Positions 35,402 through 47,981 of a stretch of 64,000 nt of DNA are shown here, piece by piece. The DNA comes from Atlantibacter sp. RC6 (GTDB lineage Bacteria; Pseudomonadota; Gammaproteobacteria; Enterobacterales; Enterobacteriaceae). The position numbers and the translations under genes were made by a program. Under the pieces are notes generated by a model, which was not told the origin of the DNA, did not search any database, and was given only the letters and a program-made list of their open reading frames with translations. Numbering within the stretch: position 1 is the first letter of the stretch; every line of letters begins with the position of its first letter. The DNA is taken from NCBI RefSeq assembly GCF_014193285.1, contig NZ_JACHZE010000001.1:186001-250000 (forward strand). Reading direction: 5' to 3'.

Positions 35402-36121
35402 TTATTGGCGACTGCGCAACAAAAACAGCAGCGCTTCGGGCTCCATTACCGGCCACAGATTGCCCTGCATGGCGTGGAAACGCACGTTGATCGCTTTCTG
35501 GCGCGCGCTCTCGGTATCAATGCCCGCCACGATCATGGTGTGGCAAAACGGCGCGACCTGATCGACGATAGCTTTCATAAAAGGCTCGAATGAGGGCTCG
35601 CTAATACGTTTATGAATAAAAAATTTATCCATGATGATGCGTTTAAAAAGGCGGTCGAATATAGAACGGGTGGTCGCCACGCCCGCGCCGAAATTTGCCA
35701 GTACCAGCGCATAACGGCGTGAAAATGTCAGTAAAGAGAGATTGTCTTTCCCGTCATTTAATCCAGGGTAATTCTCGCTGAGGGTGAATTCCAGAAAAGG
35801 GAGTTGCGCCAGACGCGTCGCCAGTTTTTCATTGCTCAAAATAGCCGCAACATGGACAGCATTAATATTTATCCATGCACAAAGTCCATGGTTGATAAAA
35901 TGGACGCGGAATTGTTCCAGCAGCGCGAGTTTCTCATAAAATAGTATTAACTGTTCATCCTCACTAATACGAGGAATAACCAGATCGGTTGGAATACGGA
36001 TATCGCCTTCGCGTGATGCAAAGTTTGCTATCACCTCTACTCCCAGTAGCGCGCCGTTAACCTTCCTGATCGGCTGGAATAGTAGGGTTGACTGATAATC
36101 TTTATCGAGTGAAATAATCAT
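35402..36121 (-). CDS. ydiV: Degenerate EAL protein YdiV, anti-FlhDC factor
   Basis: YdiV (RflP in Salmonella) binds FlhD4C2, keeps it from DNA and brings it to ClpXP, so shutting off flagellar genes when nutrients are poor. It does not bind or cleave cyclic di-GMP. The 239-residue product has the EAL fold, but the signature is GVEVIANF in place of EAL-x-R, and other catalytic positions are lost, as in the family. It retains [31 protein letters not shown] and AGIDTE. The start ATG and its ACAGGT ribosome-binding site lie in a hairpin (36121-36148). Confidence 0.88.
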   Translation of the reverse strand: MIISLDKDYQSTLLFQPIRKVNGALLGVEVIANFASREGDIRIPTDLVIPRISEDEQLILFYEKLALLEQFRVHFINHGLCAWININAVHVAAILSNEKLATRLAQLPFLEFTLSENYPGLNDGKDNLSLLTFSRRYALVLANFGAGVATTRSIFDRLFKRIIMDKFFIHKRISEPSFEPFMKAIVDQVAPFCHTMIVAGIDTESARQKAINVRFHAMQGNLWPVMEPEALLFLLRSRQ

Positions 36122-36148
36122 ATTACCTGTCCCATTAACTGGGTAATA
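36121..36148 (-). promoter_or_regulatory. Hairpin covering the ydiV start
   Basis: On the mRNA, UAUUACC (36142-36148) can pair with GGUAAUA (36121-36127), which contains the ribosome-binding site end and the first base of the start codon. An inner CCCA/TGGG stem lengthens it. It may explain weak translation of ydiV. Confidence 0.5.
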
Positions 36149-36468
36149 AACGGCATCCCTCCGCTCGCAGGGCTATGCTGAATACAGTTACCTGTATTCG
36201 AATAAAACGAACATGTTGGCTGAAATCGTTGATGCATTACGTGCACTTTCAGGCATCAGTGTAACTAAGATAGCCTGGTAATCAAAACAGGGTTAACGTT
36301 AGGTAAATATATTTAATTTATCGTTACAGAGTACACAAAACTATCACTACCAATATTTGTACTTTGACAATAACTGGCGGCAAACTCACCCATTTGCGAT
36401 ATGGATTAAACTGAATTAACTGCTAGCGATCGTAAATCAGACGCAAAAATAATTAACCGGACCGGCAT
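36122..36468. other. Region between ydiV and nlpC
   Basis: 347 bases without a gene. A perfect dyad GAATACAG-TTAC-CTGTATTC at 36180-36199 stands 60 bases before ydiV, in the zone of its promoter; otherwise AT-rich sequence and the 3' end of nlpC upstream DNA. Confidence 0.5.
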
Positions 36469-36933
36469 CTAGATACGTCTGGCTTGCCAGAACTTCTTAT
36501 TCCAGTACACATTATCCAGCGATGATTTAATCACGCCCTGGCTGGTGGAAGCATGGATAAATTGATTGTCGGTATCATAGATTCCGACGTGCAAACCATT
36601 CTCACCGGAGCCGGTTTTAAAGAACACCAGATCCCCTGGCAACAGTTCTTCTTTATCAATACGAGTGCCGATCTCGGCTTGTTCGCTGGTTTGCCGGGGT
36701 AAACGCAGCGCAAAACGATCGCGAAAGGTGACCAGGACAAAGGCAGAACAATCGACACCGTGACGGCTCATCCCGCCATAGCGGTACGGCGTACCGTGCC
36801 AGGTGTTGAGCTGATCGTTTAGCTCGGCAATCACGGTAATAGAATCCGAAAGCCGCGCGTTTGGCGGCGGCGCATGATGATGCCCACAGCCCGCCAGTAA
36901 TAATGTTGCGATGACAATGAACCACATCCGCAT
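36469..36933 (-). CDS. nlpC: NlpC/P60 lipoprotein
   Basis: NlpC is the founder of the NlpC/P60 cysteine peptidases that cut the D-Glu-mDAP bond in peptidoglycan stems. The 154-residue precursor has a lipobox LLLAGC (Cys16) and the catalytic triad Cys62 (GVDCSAFV), His115 (GLHVGIY) and His127 (QFIHAST). The aspartate-type Lol signal (+2 Asp) is absent (+2 is Gly), so outer membrane sorting is expected. Located after btuD in the same direction, as in E. coli; its physiological substrate is unsettled. Confidence 0.93.
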   Translation of the reverse strand: MRMWFIVIATLLLAGCGHHHAPPPNARLSDSITVIAELNDQLNTWHGTPYRYGGMSRHGVDCSAFVLVTFRDRFALRLPRQTSEQAEIGTRIDKEELLPGDLVFFKTGSGENGLHVGIYDTDNQFIHASTSQGVIKSSLDNVYWNKKFWQARRI

Positions 36934-37016
36934 TTTTCAGGCACATCCTCTAGCCTTTATTCCCGAAAGGTAATTTAGCGTGAGCCGTAAGCCGTGGCAA
37001 GACGCGTTCCGTTAAC

Positions 37017-37763
37017 TCACGGGCAGATCAGCAGAGTATGTCCGTCCACTTCTACACGATGGAAGTCAATGCCATATACGGGATTGAGATGCGCGGGGAC
37101 CATGACATCGCGGCTTTTGCCCTGGGCAATCATTGTGCCATTTTGCAGCAACCAGACGCGATGGGCGCGCCGCAGGGTATGGTTCAGATCATGGCTGCTC
37201 ATCACAATGCTCACGCCCTGCTCGCACAGCTGGTGCAACAATTCGTCCAACGCCGCCTGCTGCGCCACATCCAGGCTATTCATCGGTTCATCCAGCAGCA
37301 GCAATGCGCCATGGGGATTATTGCGCGGATGAATTTGCAGGATCACAGCGGCAAGGCGCACCCGCTGCCATTCGCCGCCGGACAGTTGATTGACGGGCCG
37401 GGTAAGTTTACGCGTCAGCCCCAGGGCATCGGTGATTTCATTCAGTAGCGCGTCATCGGCGACTCCATGGCGGTGCAGCGCCAGATAGTGCCAGACCGGC
37501 ATGGCAAACGGCGGCGTTTGCTGTTGGGTGAGCCAGGCGCGGTGCCGCGCCAGCGCCTCGCCCTGCCACTGGTTGAGCGGTATCCCCAAAAAGGCGATGG
37601 TCCCGGCAGGCTGGCGCATCCCTGCCAGCCCGGCGAGCAGCGTGCTTTTCCCGGCACCGTTAGGGCCCACCAGGTGCAGCCACTCCCCTCTGCGGATTTC
37701 AGCGGTAACAGGGCCGACTCTGCCCGGCTCCTGCACCGCCTCCAGCGACATCAGTACCGTCAT
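37017..37763 (-). CDS. btuD: Vitamin B12 ABC transporter ATPase BtuD
   Basis: BtuD hydrolyses ATP to drive cobalamin uptake through BtuC, with BtuF as binding protein. The 248 residues contain Walker [10 protein letters not shown] (33-41), the Q-loop, the signature LSGGEWQRV, and Walker [14 protein letters not shown], followed by the [10 protein letters not shown] switch. The start overlaps the btuE stop by one base (TAATG). Operon btuC-btuE-btuD keeps the E. coli order. Confidence 0.95.
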   Translation of the reverse strand: MTVLMSLEAVQEPGRVGPVTAEIRRGEWLHLVGPNGAGKSTLLAGLAGMRQPAGTIAFLGIPLNQWQGEALARHRAWLTQQQTPPFAMPVWHYLALHRHGVADDALLNEITDALGLTRKLTRPVNQLSGGEWQRVRLAAVILQIHPRNNPHGALLLLDEPMNSLDVAQQAALDELLHQLCEQGVSIVMSSHDLNHTLRRAHRVWLLQNGTMIAQGKSRDVMVPAHLNPVYGIDFHRVEVDGHTLLICP

Positions 37764-38314
37764 TATTTGGCCAGTGCCAGTTTGATCGCTTCCATCACAA
37801 TCGGATCTTCTGGCGTCATATCCGGCGAGAAACGCTGAACCACCTGGCCGTCACGCCCCACGAGGAATTTTTCAAAGTTCCACAGAATGTCATCCGGGTA
37901 AAGCGGCGCGCGGCCTTTGCTCGCCATACGCTCGTAAAAGCCGCTGGCCTCCGGCGCAACGGCGGTTGGCGCGGCGTCGATCAATTTCTGATACAGCGGA
38001 TGGCGGTTTTCACCATTGACGTCGATTTTGCTGAACATCGGGAAGGTGACGCCGTAAGTGGTGCTACAGAAGGTTTTGATCTCCTCTTCACTGCCAGGCT
38101 CCTGGCCGAGGAACTGATTGCAGGGGAACCCGAGCACCGCGAAGCCCTGGTCGCGCCAGGCCTTGTGGATGTTCTCCAGTTGCTCATACTGCGGCGTCAG
38201 GCCGCATTTAGAGGCGACATTGACGATCAGCAGCACGTTGCCACGCCAGGGCTCGAGAGTGGTGGTTACGCCATCAATGGTCGTCACGTCAGTGTTCAAA
38301 ATGTCGTTATGCAT
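37763..38314 (-). CDS. btuE: Thioredoxin/glutathione peroxidase BtuE
   Basis: BtuE is a non-selenium glutathione-peroxidase-family enzyme that uses thioredoxin or glutathione to reduce peroxides. Although placed in the btu operon, it is not needed for B12 uptake. The 183-residue product has Cys37 in [12 protein letters not shown] (where animal enzymes have Sec), the [13 protein letters not shown] motif with the resolving Cys region, and the WNFEKFLV tetrad element. It sits between btuC (30 bases upstream) and btuD (1-base overlap). Cytoplasmic or periplasmic; no signal peptide is seen. Confidence 0.95.
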   Translation of the reverse strand: MHNDILNTDVTTIDGVTTTLEPWRGNVLLIVNVASKCGLTPQYEQLENIHKAWRDQGFAVLGFPCNQFLGQEPGSEEEIKTFCSTTYGVTFPMFSKIDVNGENRHPLYQKLIDAAPTAVAPEASGFYERMASKGRAPLYPDDILWNFEKFLVGRDGQVVQRFSPDMTPEDPIVMEAIKLALAK

Positions 38315-38344
38315 AGCAACCTCATTATAATGGTGTGATGTTTT

Positions 38345-39322
38345 TTACCGGGCTTTTAATAATAGCCAGATAAATACCGGCGCGCCGAGAGACGCAGTGA
38401 CAACACCGATGGGCAGCTCCGCAGACGACAGCGCAAGGCGCGCGATCACATCGGCCAGTAACAGCACCGCCGCCCCGGCGGCCATACAGGCGGGCAACAG
38501 CACCCGGTAATCCGTCAATCCGCAAAGCCGCAGCACGTGCGGGATAACCAGGCCAATAAAGCCAATCGACCCGGCCAGCGCGACGCTGATCCCCACCAGC
38601 CAGCCGGTCGCGATAACCAGCAGGTTGCGCCACAGCCAGACCGGCAATCCTAACTGCCGGGCGGACATTTCACCCAGCGCCAGCACATTAAGCGGATGCG
38701 ACTGGCGGCAGACCCAGAGCATCACCGGGATCAGCGCCAGCATCAGCCAGCCCTGACGCCAGTCGACGCCGCCGAAACCGCCCATCATCCAGTACATCAA
38801 CTGGCGTAAATCGAGGCTGGTGCTGAAATAAACCGCCCAGGTCATCAGGGCGCTGCAAATGATGCCCAGCGCCACGCCTGCCAGCAACAGACGGCTATTG
38901 GAGAGATGGCGTCTGGCGAAGCGCAGCAGAATAAGCGTGATTAGCAGCGCGCCAGCGATAGCGCAAAGGCTCAGCGCCCAGCCCGGCAACACGCCCTGCC
39001 CCAGTAAAATCGCCGCGATGAGCCCGACGCCCGCGCCGTTCGACACGCCAAGCAGGCCCGGCTCCGCCAGCGGGTTCTCAAACAGCGCCTGGAGGATAGC
39101 GCCGCACAGCGCCAGCGAGCCGCCCACCGCCATTACCGCCAGAGTGCGCGGCAGGCGAATTTGCCAGACGAACAGTTGCCCGGTGGGCGAAAACCAGTCG
39201 CCGGGGCCGATCCACAGGTCGCCTGCGCACAGGCTGATTAGCGCCCCCGCCAGTAGCAGCAGCGTCAGCGTGGTGAGCCAGGTTCGTTCCCGTCGGCGTT
39301 GTGCCTGTATCAATGAATGCAT
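38345..39322 (-). CDS. btuC: Vitamin B12 ABC transporter permease BtuC
   Basis: BtuC forms the transmembrane dimer of the B12 importer, with ten helices per subunit. The 325-residue protein shows the first helix ([15 protein letters not shown]), [24 protein letters not shown] (the conserved gate region of FecCD permeases), and the coupling region [26 protein letters not shown]. It is the first gene of btuCED and follows ihfA after a bidirectional terminator, so its transcription may come from its own promoter in this gap. Confidence 0.95.
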   Translation of the reverse strand: MHSLIQAQRRRERTWLTTLTLLLLAGALISLCAGDLWIGPGDWFSPTGQLFVWQIRLPRTLAVMAVGGSLALCGAILQALFENPLAEPGLLGVSNGAGVGLIAAILLGQGVLPGWALSLCAIAGALLITLILLRFARRHLSNSRLLLAGVALGIICSALMTWAVYFSTSLDLRQLMYWMMGGFGGVDWRQGWLMLALIPVMLWVCRQSHPLNVLALGEMSARQLGLPVWLWRNLLVIATGWLVGISVALAGSIGFIGLVIPHVLRLCGLTDYRVLLPACMAAGAAVLLLADVIARLALSSAELPIGVVTASLGAPVFIWLLLKAR

Positions 39323-39383
39323 AAATAAAATGAATGGCTTACAGAGAGGATTGATTCTACGGTGCCCGGACGGGCAGGCAAAG

Positions 39384-39411
39384 AAAAAAGGCCGCGCAAT
39401 GCGGCCTTTTT
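39384..39411. terminator. ihfA terminator
   Basis: AAAAAGGCCGC-GCAAT-GCGGCCTTTTT, works in both directions; located just after ihfA and before btuC. Confidence 0.9.
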
Positions 39412-39423
39412 AATTACGTCAGA

Positions 39424-39723
39424 TTACTCTTCTTTCGGCGAGGCGTTTTCAACCCGGCTCTTCAGCTTTTGACCGGGTCTGAAGGTCACCACACGACGAG
39501 CCGTAATGGGAATATCCTCACCAGTTTTTGGGTTACGCCCGGGACGTTGGTTTTTATCGCGCAAATCAAAATTCCCGAAGCCGGAAAGTTTAACCTGTTC
39601 GCCATTTTCCAGAGCACGACGGATCTCTTCGAAAAACAGTTCAACCAGTTCTTTGGCATCCCGTTTGCTAAGTCCAAGCTTATCAAACAGATATTCTGAC
39701 ATTTCAGCTTTAGTAAGCGCCAT
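39424..39723 (-). CDS. ihfA: Integration host factor alpha subunit
   Basis: IHF-alpha pairs with IHF-beta, binds the WATCAAnnnnTTR site and bends DNA by more than 160 degrees. It shapes promoters (suf, for example), replication origins and phage recombination. The 99-residue protein has the HU/IHF core [28 protein letters not shown], the arm with the intercalating proline in [17 protein letters not shown], and [14 protein letters not shown]. It follows pheT by four bases and is co-transcribed with the pheST operon, with added internal promoters in E. coli. Confidence 0.97.
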
Positions 39724-39727
39724 AGGT

Positions 39728-42115
39728 TCAATCCCTCAATGATGCCTGGAATCGCTCTTTTAGTGCCTCTACGCATCTGGCAACGGTAGTGGCAATCTCC
39801 TCTTCTTCGAGTGTACGGCTGGTATCCTGAAGGATCAGGCTGATGGCAAGGCTCTTAAAGCCCTGTTCAACACCCTTGCCACGGTACACGTCAAATAAGT
39901 TTACGCCAACTATCTGATTTGCGCCAACTTTCTTACACTCGGATAAAATTTCCGCTGCGGGAACGTTTTCCGCCACCACAACCGCGATGTCACGGCGGTT
40001 CGCCGGGAAGCGTGAGATTTCCTGAGCTTGCGGCACAACACGGCCAGAAACCTTGTCCCACAGCAGCTCGAACACCAGCGTACGGCCATTCAGATCGAAG
40101 CTACGCTCCAGTTCAGGATGAATAACGCCAATGAAACCAATGCGTTCGCCTTCTAAATATATAGCAGCACTTTGGCCAGGATGCAGCGCCGGGTTGGCTT
40201 CCGCTTTAAATTCAATTTCAGAAAGTTTACCGGTAAGTTCCAGAACGGATTCCAGATCGCCTTTGATGTCGTAGAAATCAACGCCGGTTTTCGCCTGGTC
40301 CCAGTGCTCTTCCACGCGGTTGCCGCAGATAGCGCCCGCCAGCATCACATCCTGACGAATGCCCAGCGGAGCCTGGGTATCCGGCACAAAGCGCAGACCG
40401 GTTTCGAAAATACGCACCCGGCTCTGTTGACGGTTCTGGTTGTAGACCACCGTGCCCAGCAGGCCGGTCCACAGCGACAGGCGCATCGCCGACATATCGC
40501 TGGCGATTGGGTTCGGCAGGATCAGCGCTTCTTCGCCCGGATGTACTCGTTGTTGAAGTTTCGGATCCACAAAGCTGTAGGTGATGACTTCCTGATAGCC
40601 TTTGTCGTTAAGCAGGGTTTTCACGCGCTTGAGCGACAGGTTGGCTTCACGGTGGTTACCCATCACCAGACCCGCCTGTACCGGCTCGTCAGGGATGTTG
40701 TCGTAGCCGTAAATACGCGCCACTTCTTCCACCAGATCTTCTTCGATTTCCATATCGAAACGCCAGCTCGGCGCAACCGCCTGCCACTGGCCCTCGCCTT
40801 CGGTCACGTCGCAGCCCAGACGGCGCAGAATATCGCTGACCTGGTCATCAGGGATGTGATGGCCAATCAGGCGGTCCAGCTTGCTGCGGCGCAGCGTGAT
40901 GGTGGCGCGCGCAGGCAGATGCGATGCATTGGTTACATCAATCACCGGGCCCGCTTCGCCGCCGCAGATGTCGATCAGCAGACGGGTGGCGCGCTCCATG
41001 GCTTTGTGCTGCAACGCCGGATCGACGCCGCGCTCATAACGGTGAGAAGCATCGGTATGCAGACCGTGACGGCGCGCGCGGCCAGTAATCGCCAGCGGGC
41101 TGAAGAACGCGCATTCCAGCAGCACGTTCTGGGTTTCATCGTTAACGCCGGAGTGTTCGCCGCCGAAGATGCCGCCCATCGCCAGCGCTTTGTGGTGATC
41201 GGCGATCACAACGGTGTCTTCATCCAGCTTCGCTTCGCTGCCGTCCAGCAGTACCAGGGTTTCGCCTGGCTTCGCCATACGCACCACGATGCCGCCGTCG
41301 ATGCGGTCTTTATCGAACGCATGCATCGGCTGGCCCAGTTCAAGCAGCACGTAGTTGGTGACGTCAACCACCGCGTCAATGGAGCGGATGCCGCAGCGGC
41401 GCAGCTTCTCTTTCATCCACAGCGGCGTCGGCGCTTTCACATTGATGCCTTTAACCACGCGGCCCAGATAGCGCGGGCACGCCTGCGGGGCATCAACGGT
41501 AATCGGCAGCGTATCGTTGATGGTGGCGGCGACCGGCGCCATTTCCGGCTCGTTAAGCGGCGCTTTGTTCAGCACAGCCACGTCGCGCGCGACGCCGATA
41601 ATCCCCAGACAGTCGGCACGGTTAGGCGTGACGCTGATTTCAATGGTGTTATCGTCGAGCTTCAGGTATTCGCGAATATCAGTACCAATCGGCGCATCCG
41701 CCGGCAGTTCGATAATGCCGCTGTGATCGTCGGAAATGCCCAGCTCGGAGAACGAGCACAGCATGCCTTCAGACGGCTCACCACGCAGTTTAGCCGCTTT
41801 AATTTTGAAATCGCCCGGCAGCACCGCGCCTACGGTCGCCACGGCCACTTTCAGGCCCTGACGGCAGTTCGGCGCGCCGCAGACGATGTCCAGCAGACGC
41901 TCACCGCCCACGTTGACTTTTGTCACGCGCAGTTTGTCGGCGTTAGGATGCTGACCGCATTCAACCACCTCACCCACTACCACGCCGTGAAACGCGCCGG
42001 CAACGGCATCCACGCCGTCCACTTCGAGGCCAGCCATGGTGATTTGCCCGGACAGCGCCTCGCTATCAATGGCGGGATTTACCCATTCACGTAACCAGAG
42101 TTCACTGAATTTCAT
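39728..42115 (-). CDS. pheT: Phenylalanyl-tRNA synthetase beta subunit
   Basis: PheT pairs with PheS as an (alpha-beta)2 enzyme; the beta subunit carries tRNA recognition and the editing site that removes Tyr-tRNA(Phe). The 795 residues fit the family. Visible are the N-terminal OB/tRNA-binding domain ([22 protein letters not shown]), B3/B4 editing domain ([24 protein letters not shown] nearby), the inactive catalytic-like core, and the C-terminal anticodon-binding domain ([24 protein letters not shown]). Starts 15 bases after pheS. Confidence 0.97.
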
Positions 42116-42130
42116 TGGATAGTCCTGCCC

Positions 42131-43287
<1,157 letters not shown>

Positions 43288-43377
43288 GCTTGCAGTTACC
43301 TTAATACTGGAAACGAATTCGTCTATTGAAAGGCTATCAGGTTGAAATGTCAATAAAACGAAGGCCAGAAAGCAAAA

Positions 43378-43395
43378 GAGGGAGCAAGCTCCCTC
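43378..43395 (-). terminator. rplT terminator
   Basis: GAGGGAGC-TT-GCTCCCTC followed on the minus strand by TTTTGCTTT, 13 bases after rplT. Partial read-through into pheM-pheST is known in E. coli. Confidence 0.85.
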
Positions 43396-43407
43396 CTTCA
43401 AACTGGC

Positions 43408-43779
<372 letters not shown>

Positions 43780-43811
43780 CTATTCTGTAAAAAAGTTAAA
43801 AGTTAAACGGC

Positions 43812-44653
<842 letters not shown>

Positions 44654-46582
44654 TTATTCCTCCAGTTGATGAAGATTGCGGCTGCGAATCTCTTGCTGCA
44701 GCTTCTCAATCACTTCGTTCACGTCGATACTGCCCAGGTCTTTACCTCGGCGGGTACGAACGGCCACTTTGCCAGATTCGACCTCTTTATCACCGCAGAC
44801 CAACATATAAGGGACACGACGTAATGTGTGCTCGCGGATTTTAAAGCCAATCTTCTCGTTTCTCAAGTCCGCTTTTACTCGAATGCCCGCATTTTGTAGT
44901 TTACGGGTCAATTCGTTAACGTATTCGGACTGCGAATCGGTGATATTCATCACCACCACTTGCACCGGCGCCAGCCATGTCGGGAAGAAGCCCGCGAACT
45001 CTTCGGTCAGAATACCGATGAAGCGTTCCATGGAGCCCAGAATGGCGCGGTGGATCATGACCGGCACCTGACGGTCGTTGTTTTCAGCAACATACGACGC
45101 GCCAAGACGCTGCGGCAGCGAGAAGTCTAGCTGAACTGTACCACATTGCCAGGCGCGATCGAGGCAATCGTACAGAGTAAACTCGATTTTCGGGCCGTAG
45201 AACGCGCCTTCGCCGAGCTGGTACTCAAACGGAATACCGTTTTCTTCCAGCGCGACCGCCAGGTCCGCCTCGGCGCGATCCCACATCTCATCGCTACCGA
45301 TACGTTTTTCCGGGCGAGTCGACAGTTTCACCACGATTTTCTCGAAACCGAAGGTGCTGTACATGTCGTAAACCAGGCGAATACAGCCGTTTACTTCGTC
45401 ACGTACCTGCTCTTCAGTACAGAAAATGTGAGCGTCGTCCTGGGTAAAGCCGCGCACGCGCATCAGGCCATGCAGCGCGCCTGACGGCTCGTTACGGTGG
45501 CAGCTGCCGAACTCCGCCATACGCAGCGGCAGATCGCGGTAGGATTTCAGTCCCTGGTTGAAGATCTGAATGTGGCCCGGGCAGTTCATCGGTTTGATGC
45601 AGTATTCACGGTTCTCGGAAGAGGTGGTGAACATCGCATCCTTGTAGTTTTCCCAGTGGCCGGTTTTTTCCCACAGTACGCGGTCCATCATGAACGGACC
45701 TTTCACTTCCTGGTACTGGTACTCTTTCAGCTTGGAGCGAACGAACACTTCCAGTTCACGGAAGATAGTCCAGCCGTCGTTGTGCCAGAACACCATACCC
45801 GGTGCTTCTTCCTGCATGTGATACAGGTCGAGCTGCTTGCCGATTTTACGGTGATCGCGCTTCGCGGCTTCTTCTAAACGCTGCAAATAGGCGTTGAGGG
45901 CTTTTTTATCCGCCCAGGCGGTGCCGTAGATACGTTGCAGCATCTTGTTGTTGCTGTCGCCGCGCCAGTAGGCCCCTGCCGTTTTCATTAATTTGAAGTG
46001 GTGGCAGAAACGCATATTCGGCACGTGCGGGCCGCGGCACATATCCACATATTCTTCATGATGATATAAGCCAGGCTTGTCATCATGAGCGATGTTTTCG
46101 TCAAGAATGGAAACCTTGTAGCTTTCGCCACGGTTCACGAAGGTTTCGCGGGCTTCATGCCAGCTGACCTTTTTCTTGATCACGTCGTAATTTTTCTCAG
46201 CCAGCTCGTGCATCCGCTTTTCGAGGGCGTCGAGATCTTCCTGGGTCAGGGTGTTTTCCAGATCAACGTCATAGTAGAAACCATTATCCACTACCGGACC
46301 GATCGCCATTTTGGTGTTCGGCCAGAGTTGTTTAATGGCATGACCCAGTAAGTGCGCGCAGGAGTGGCGGATAATCTCCAGTCCTTCGTCATCCTTTGCG
46401 GTGATAATAGCCAGTTGCGCGTCCTGTTCGATCAGGTCGCTGGCATCGACTAATTCACCATTAACGCGGCCTGCGATACAGGCTTTTGCGAGACCCGGAC
46501 CAATGTCCAGGGCAACATCCATGGGGCTTACAGCGTGGTCATAATGGCGTTGGCTGCCATCAGGAAGAGTAATAACGGGCAT
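44654..46582 (-). CDS. thrS: Threonyl-tRNA synthetase
   Basis: ThrS charges tRNA(Thr) and edits Ser-tRNA(Thr). The 642 residues match the E. coli length. Domains in order: N-terminal TGS domain ([24 protein letters not shown]), editing domain with [11 protein letters not shown], class II core with zinc ligands in [10 protein letters not shown] and the motif 2 region [34 protein letters not shown], motif 3 ([15 protein letters not shown]), and the anticodon-binding domain. It autorepresses translation by binding a tRNA-like hairpin in its leader (46604-46624). Confidence 0.98.
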   Translation of the reverse strand: MPVITLPDGSQRHYDHAVSPMDVALDIGPGLAKACIAGRVNGELVDASDLIEQDAQLAIITAKDDEGLEIIRHSCAHLLGHAIKQLWPNTKMAIGPVVDNGFYYDVDLENTLTQEDLDALEKRMHELAEKNYDVIKKKVSWHEARETFVNRGESYKVSILDENIAHDDKPGLYHHEEYVDMCRGPHVPNMRFCHHFKLMKTAGAYWRGDSNNKMLQRIYGTAWADKKALNAYLQRLEEAAKRDHRKIGKQLDLYHMQEEAPGMVFWHNDGWTIFRELEVFVRSKLKEYQYQEVKGPFMMDRVLWEKTGHWENYKDAMFTTSSENREYCIKPMNCPGHIQIFNQGLKSYRDLPLRMAEFGSCHRNEPSGALHGLMRVRGFTQDDAHIFCTEEQVRDEVNGCIRLVYDMYSTFGFEKIVVKLSTRPEKRIGSDEMWDRAEADLAVALEENGIPFEYQLGEGAFYGPKIEFTLYDCLDRAWQCGTVQLDFSLPQRLGASYVAENNDRQVPVMIHRAILGSMERFIGILTEEFAGFFPTWLAPVQVVVMNITDSQSEYVNELTRKLQNAGIRVKADLRNEKIGFKIREHTLRRVPYMLVCGDKEVESGKVAVRTRRGKDLGSIDVNEVIEKLQQEIRSRNLHQLEE

Positions 46583-46603
46583 TTTTTGTCCTTATTCGCA
46601 GTG

Positions 46604-46624
46604 GTGACCCACACGAAAGATCAC
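46604..46624 (-). promoter_or_regulatory. thrS translational operator (tRNA-Thr anticodon mimic)
   Basis: On the mRNA, GUGAUC-UUUCGUGUG-GGUCAC forms a stem whose loop shows CGU, the anticodon of a tRNA(Thr) isoacceptor. It ends about 20 bases before the thrS start, just upstream of the AAGGAC ribosome-binding site. Same element as domain 2 of the E. coli operator. Confidence 0.85.
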
Positions 46625-46902
46625 ATACGAAATAGTAATATTCAATCATTATCAACAGGTTATGAGCTGATTCCCGCTACACTCTGCGAAATATGTACCT
46701 TACGGCGTACGAAACGCTGCAAATACCTCGGCCCGCCAGTTGATAACACCGCTTGCAATATTACACATCATCTGCAAGGGGTTAAAGACTCTATCGATTC
46801 AAGCCGCAACAATAAGCCATAACCGCGACGGTTAATCACAAAAAAACGGCGTCGGTCAGGATTATTTTGACCCGATCAAGCAGGTGAAGAGAGAAAAGAA
46901 AA
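46625..46902. other. thrS leader and promoter region
   Basis: No gene is supported. It contains the upstream domains of the thrS operator and the thrS promoter; the remaining part leads to the ydiY terminator. E. coli has an arpB remnant around here, and none is visible. Confidence 0.5.
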
Positions 46903-46924
46903 CAGGCCGGGGCAAACCGGCCTG
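46890..46924 (-). terminator. ydiY terminator
   Basis: CAGGCCGG-TTTGCC-CCGGCCTG followed on the minus strand by TTTTCTTTTCTC. Confidence 0.85.
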
Positions 46925-46929
46925 GACAA

Positions 46930-47688
46930 TCACATTTTGTAGCCCAGCGTAACGGAAGTGCGGGTATCGGTGTGATCGGGCGCGGTGGCCGGCGGGTTGG
47001 AGTTCCAGGTGACGTTGTAAGCCACTTTCAATCCGAAGTGTTCATTAATCGCCACATTCAGCGCGGTTTCGGAGTTTACAGTGGTATCGTCCGCGCCGAA
47101 CACGGAAACACCCTGGGTGAATTTCGCGTTGTCGGTGAACTGCCATGCGTAAGCGCCAGAGGCGTAGCCCAGCGCCTGGGTTTTGTCAGTGCCGTCGGTG
47201 TATTCGTCGTAACGCACACCCGGACCGAATTCAAAACGCAGGCTGTGAACCGGTCCGTTGAGGAACTGGCGACCGTAACCGGCGGTGATCACGTCACGCT
47301 CGTGGTAACCGTTGTAACGGTCGGTCAACCAGCTGCCCTGCCCAAACAGGTAGTCGGCGTCGGTCATGTTGTAACGGCTACGGCCACCCAACGCATATTT
47401 CTCGGAAGAACGTTCGTCGTTGGAAGAGTTGTTGCTGGCATTTCCCCACAAAGACCACGCGGTAGTGCTGCCGTACCAGGTCAGCGCGCTATCTGCGGTC
47501 AGAGAGGAGCTGGTGGTATTGCCAGACTGCGCCAGATAACCACCGTTGAGATAGCCTTCAAAAGGCTTTTTCGCGCTGGAAGGATCATCCATGACAGTAA
47601 AAACGGAATCATCAGCGGTTGCGAAATGACTGAACAACGCGCTCCCCGCCAGCATAACCACTGCGGGTACTGTCTTTAAAAGCTTCAT
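46930..47688 (-). CDS. ydiY: DUF481 outer-membrane-like protein YdiY
   Basis: YdiY is an acid-inducible protein of unknown function with a DUF481 beta-barrel-type fold. The 252-residue product has a signal peptide (MKLLKTVPAVVMLAGSALFSHFATA), then alternating strands rich in Tyr, Gly and Asn (SSLTADSALTWYGSTTAWSLWGNASN; YGRQFLNGPVHSLRFEFGPGVRYDEY), and ends with the beta-barrel-like strand RTSVTLGYKM. It is expected in the outer membrane or periplasm. Divergent from pfkB. Confidence 0.93.
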   Translation of the reverse strand: MKLLKTVPAVVMLAGSALFSHFATADDSVFTVMDDPSSAKKPFEGYLNGGYLAQSGNTTSSSLTADSALTWYGSTTAWSLWGNASNNSSNDERSSEKYALGGRSRYNMTDADYLFGQGSWLTDRYNGYHERDVITAGYGRQFLNGPVHSLRFEFGPGVRYDEYTDGTDKTQALGYASGAYAWQFTDNAKFTQGVSVFGADDTTVNSETALNVAINEHFGLKVAYNVTWNSNPPATAPDHTDTRTSVTLGYKM

Positions 47689-47981
47689 TTAATTTTTAAG
47701 GTCCGCACAACAAAAAAAGAGACCATCACGGTCCCGGAAACTCTCCACAGGATCAACGAACCGGTCCACGGGAAAGGTAACAAATTATAAAAAGCCACGA
47801 ATTACATAGCAATGAGTTCCTGAATCATTTTTTGTATAAGAGAGATCTGAAAACCGCTTTTATTTCATAAGGATAATGCGTGAACCTTAAGTGCTATTCA
47901 TATTAAAAATCATAGTGTTAATTGACACTTCCTCACGTCATGAGTGCTACGCTTAGGTCAGCCCATTCAAAAGGAGGTTAT
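47689..47981 (+). promoter_or_regulatory. ydiY-pfkB divergent promoter region
   Basis: The pfkB promoter is visible: TTGACA (47922-47927), 17 bases, TGCTAC (47945-47950). The left part is AT-rich and serves ydiY. The strong -35 with a weak -10 agrees with the low pfkB expression known in wild-type E. coli. No gene in this 293-base gap. Confidence 0.6.

Noticed and set aside
40172..42094. 640-codon open frame on the plus strand
   Set aside because: It is the antisense of pheT, open only because of GC-rich third positions; the translation is His/Arg/Gln-rich without any family pattern or ribosome-binding site.
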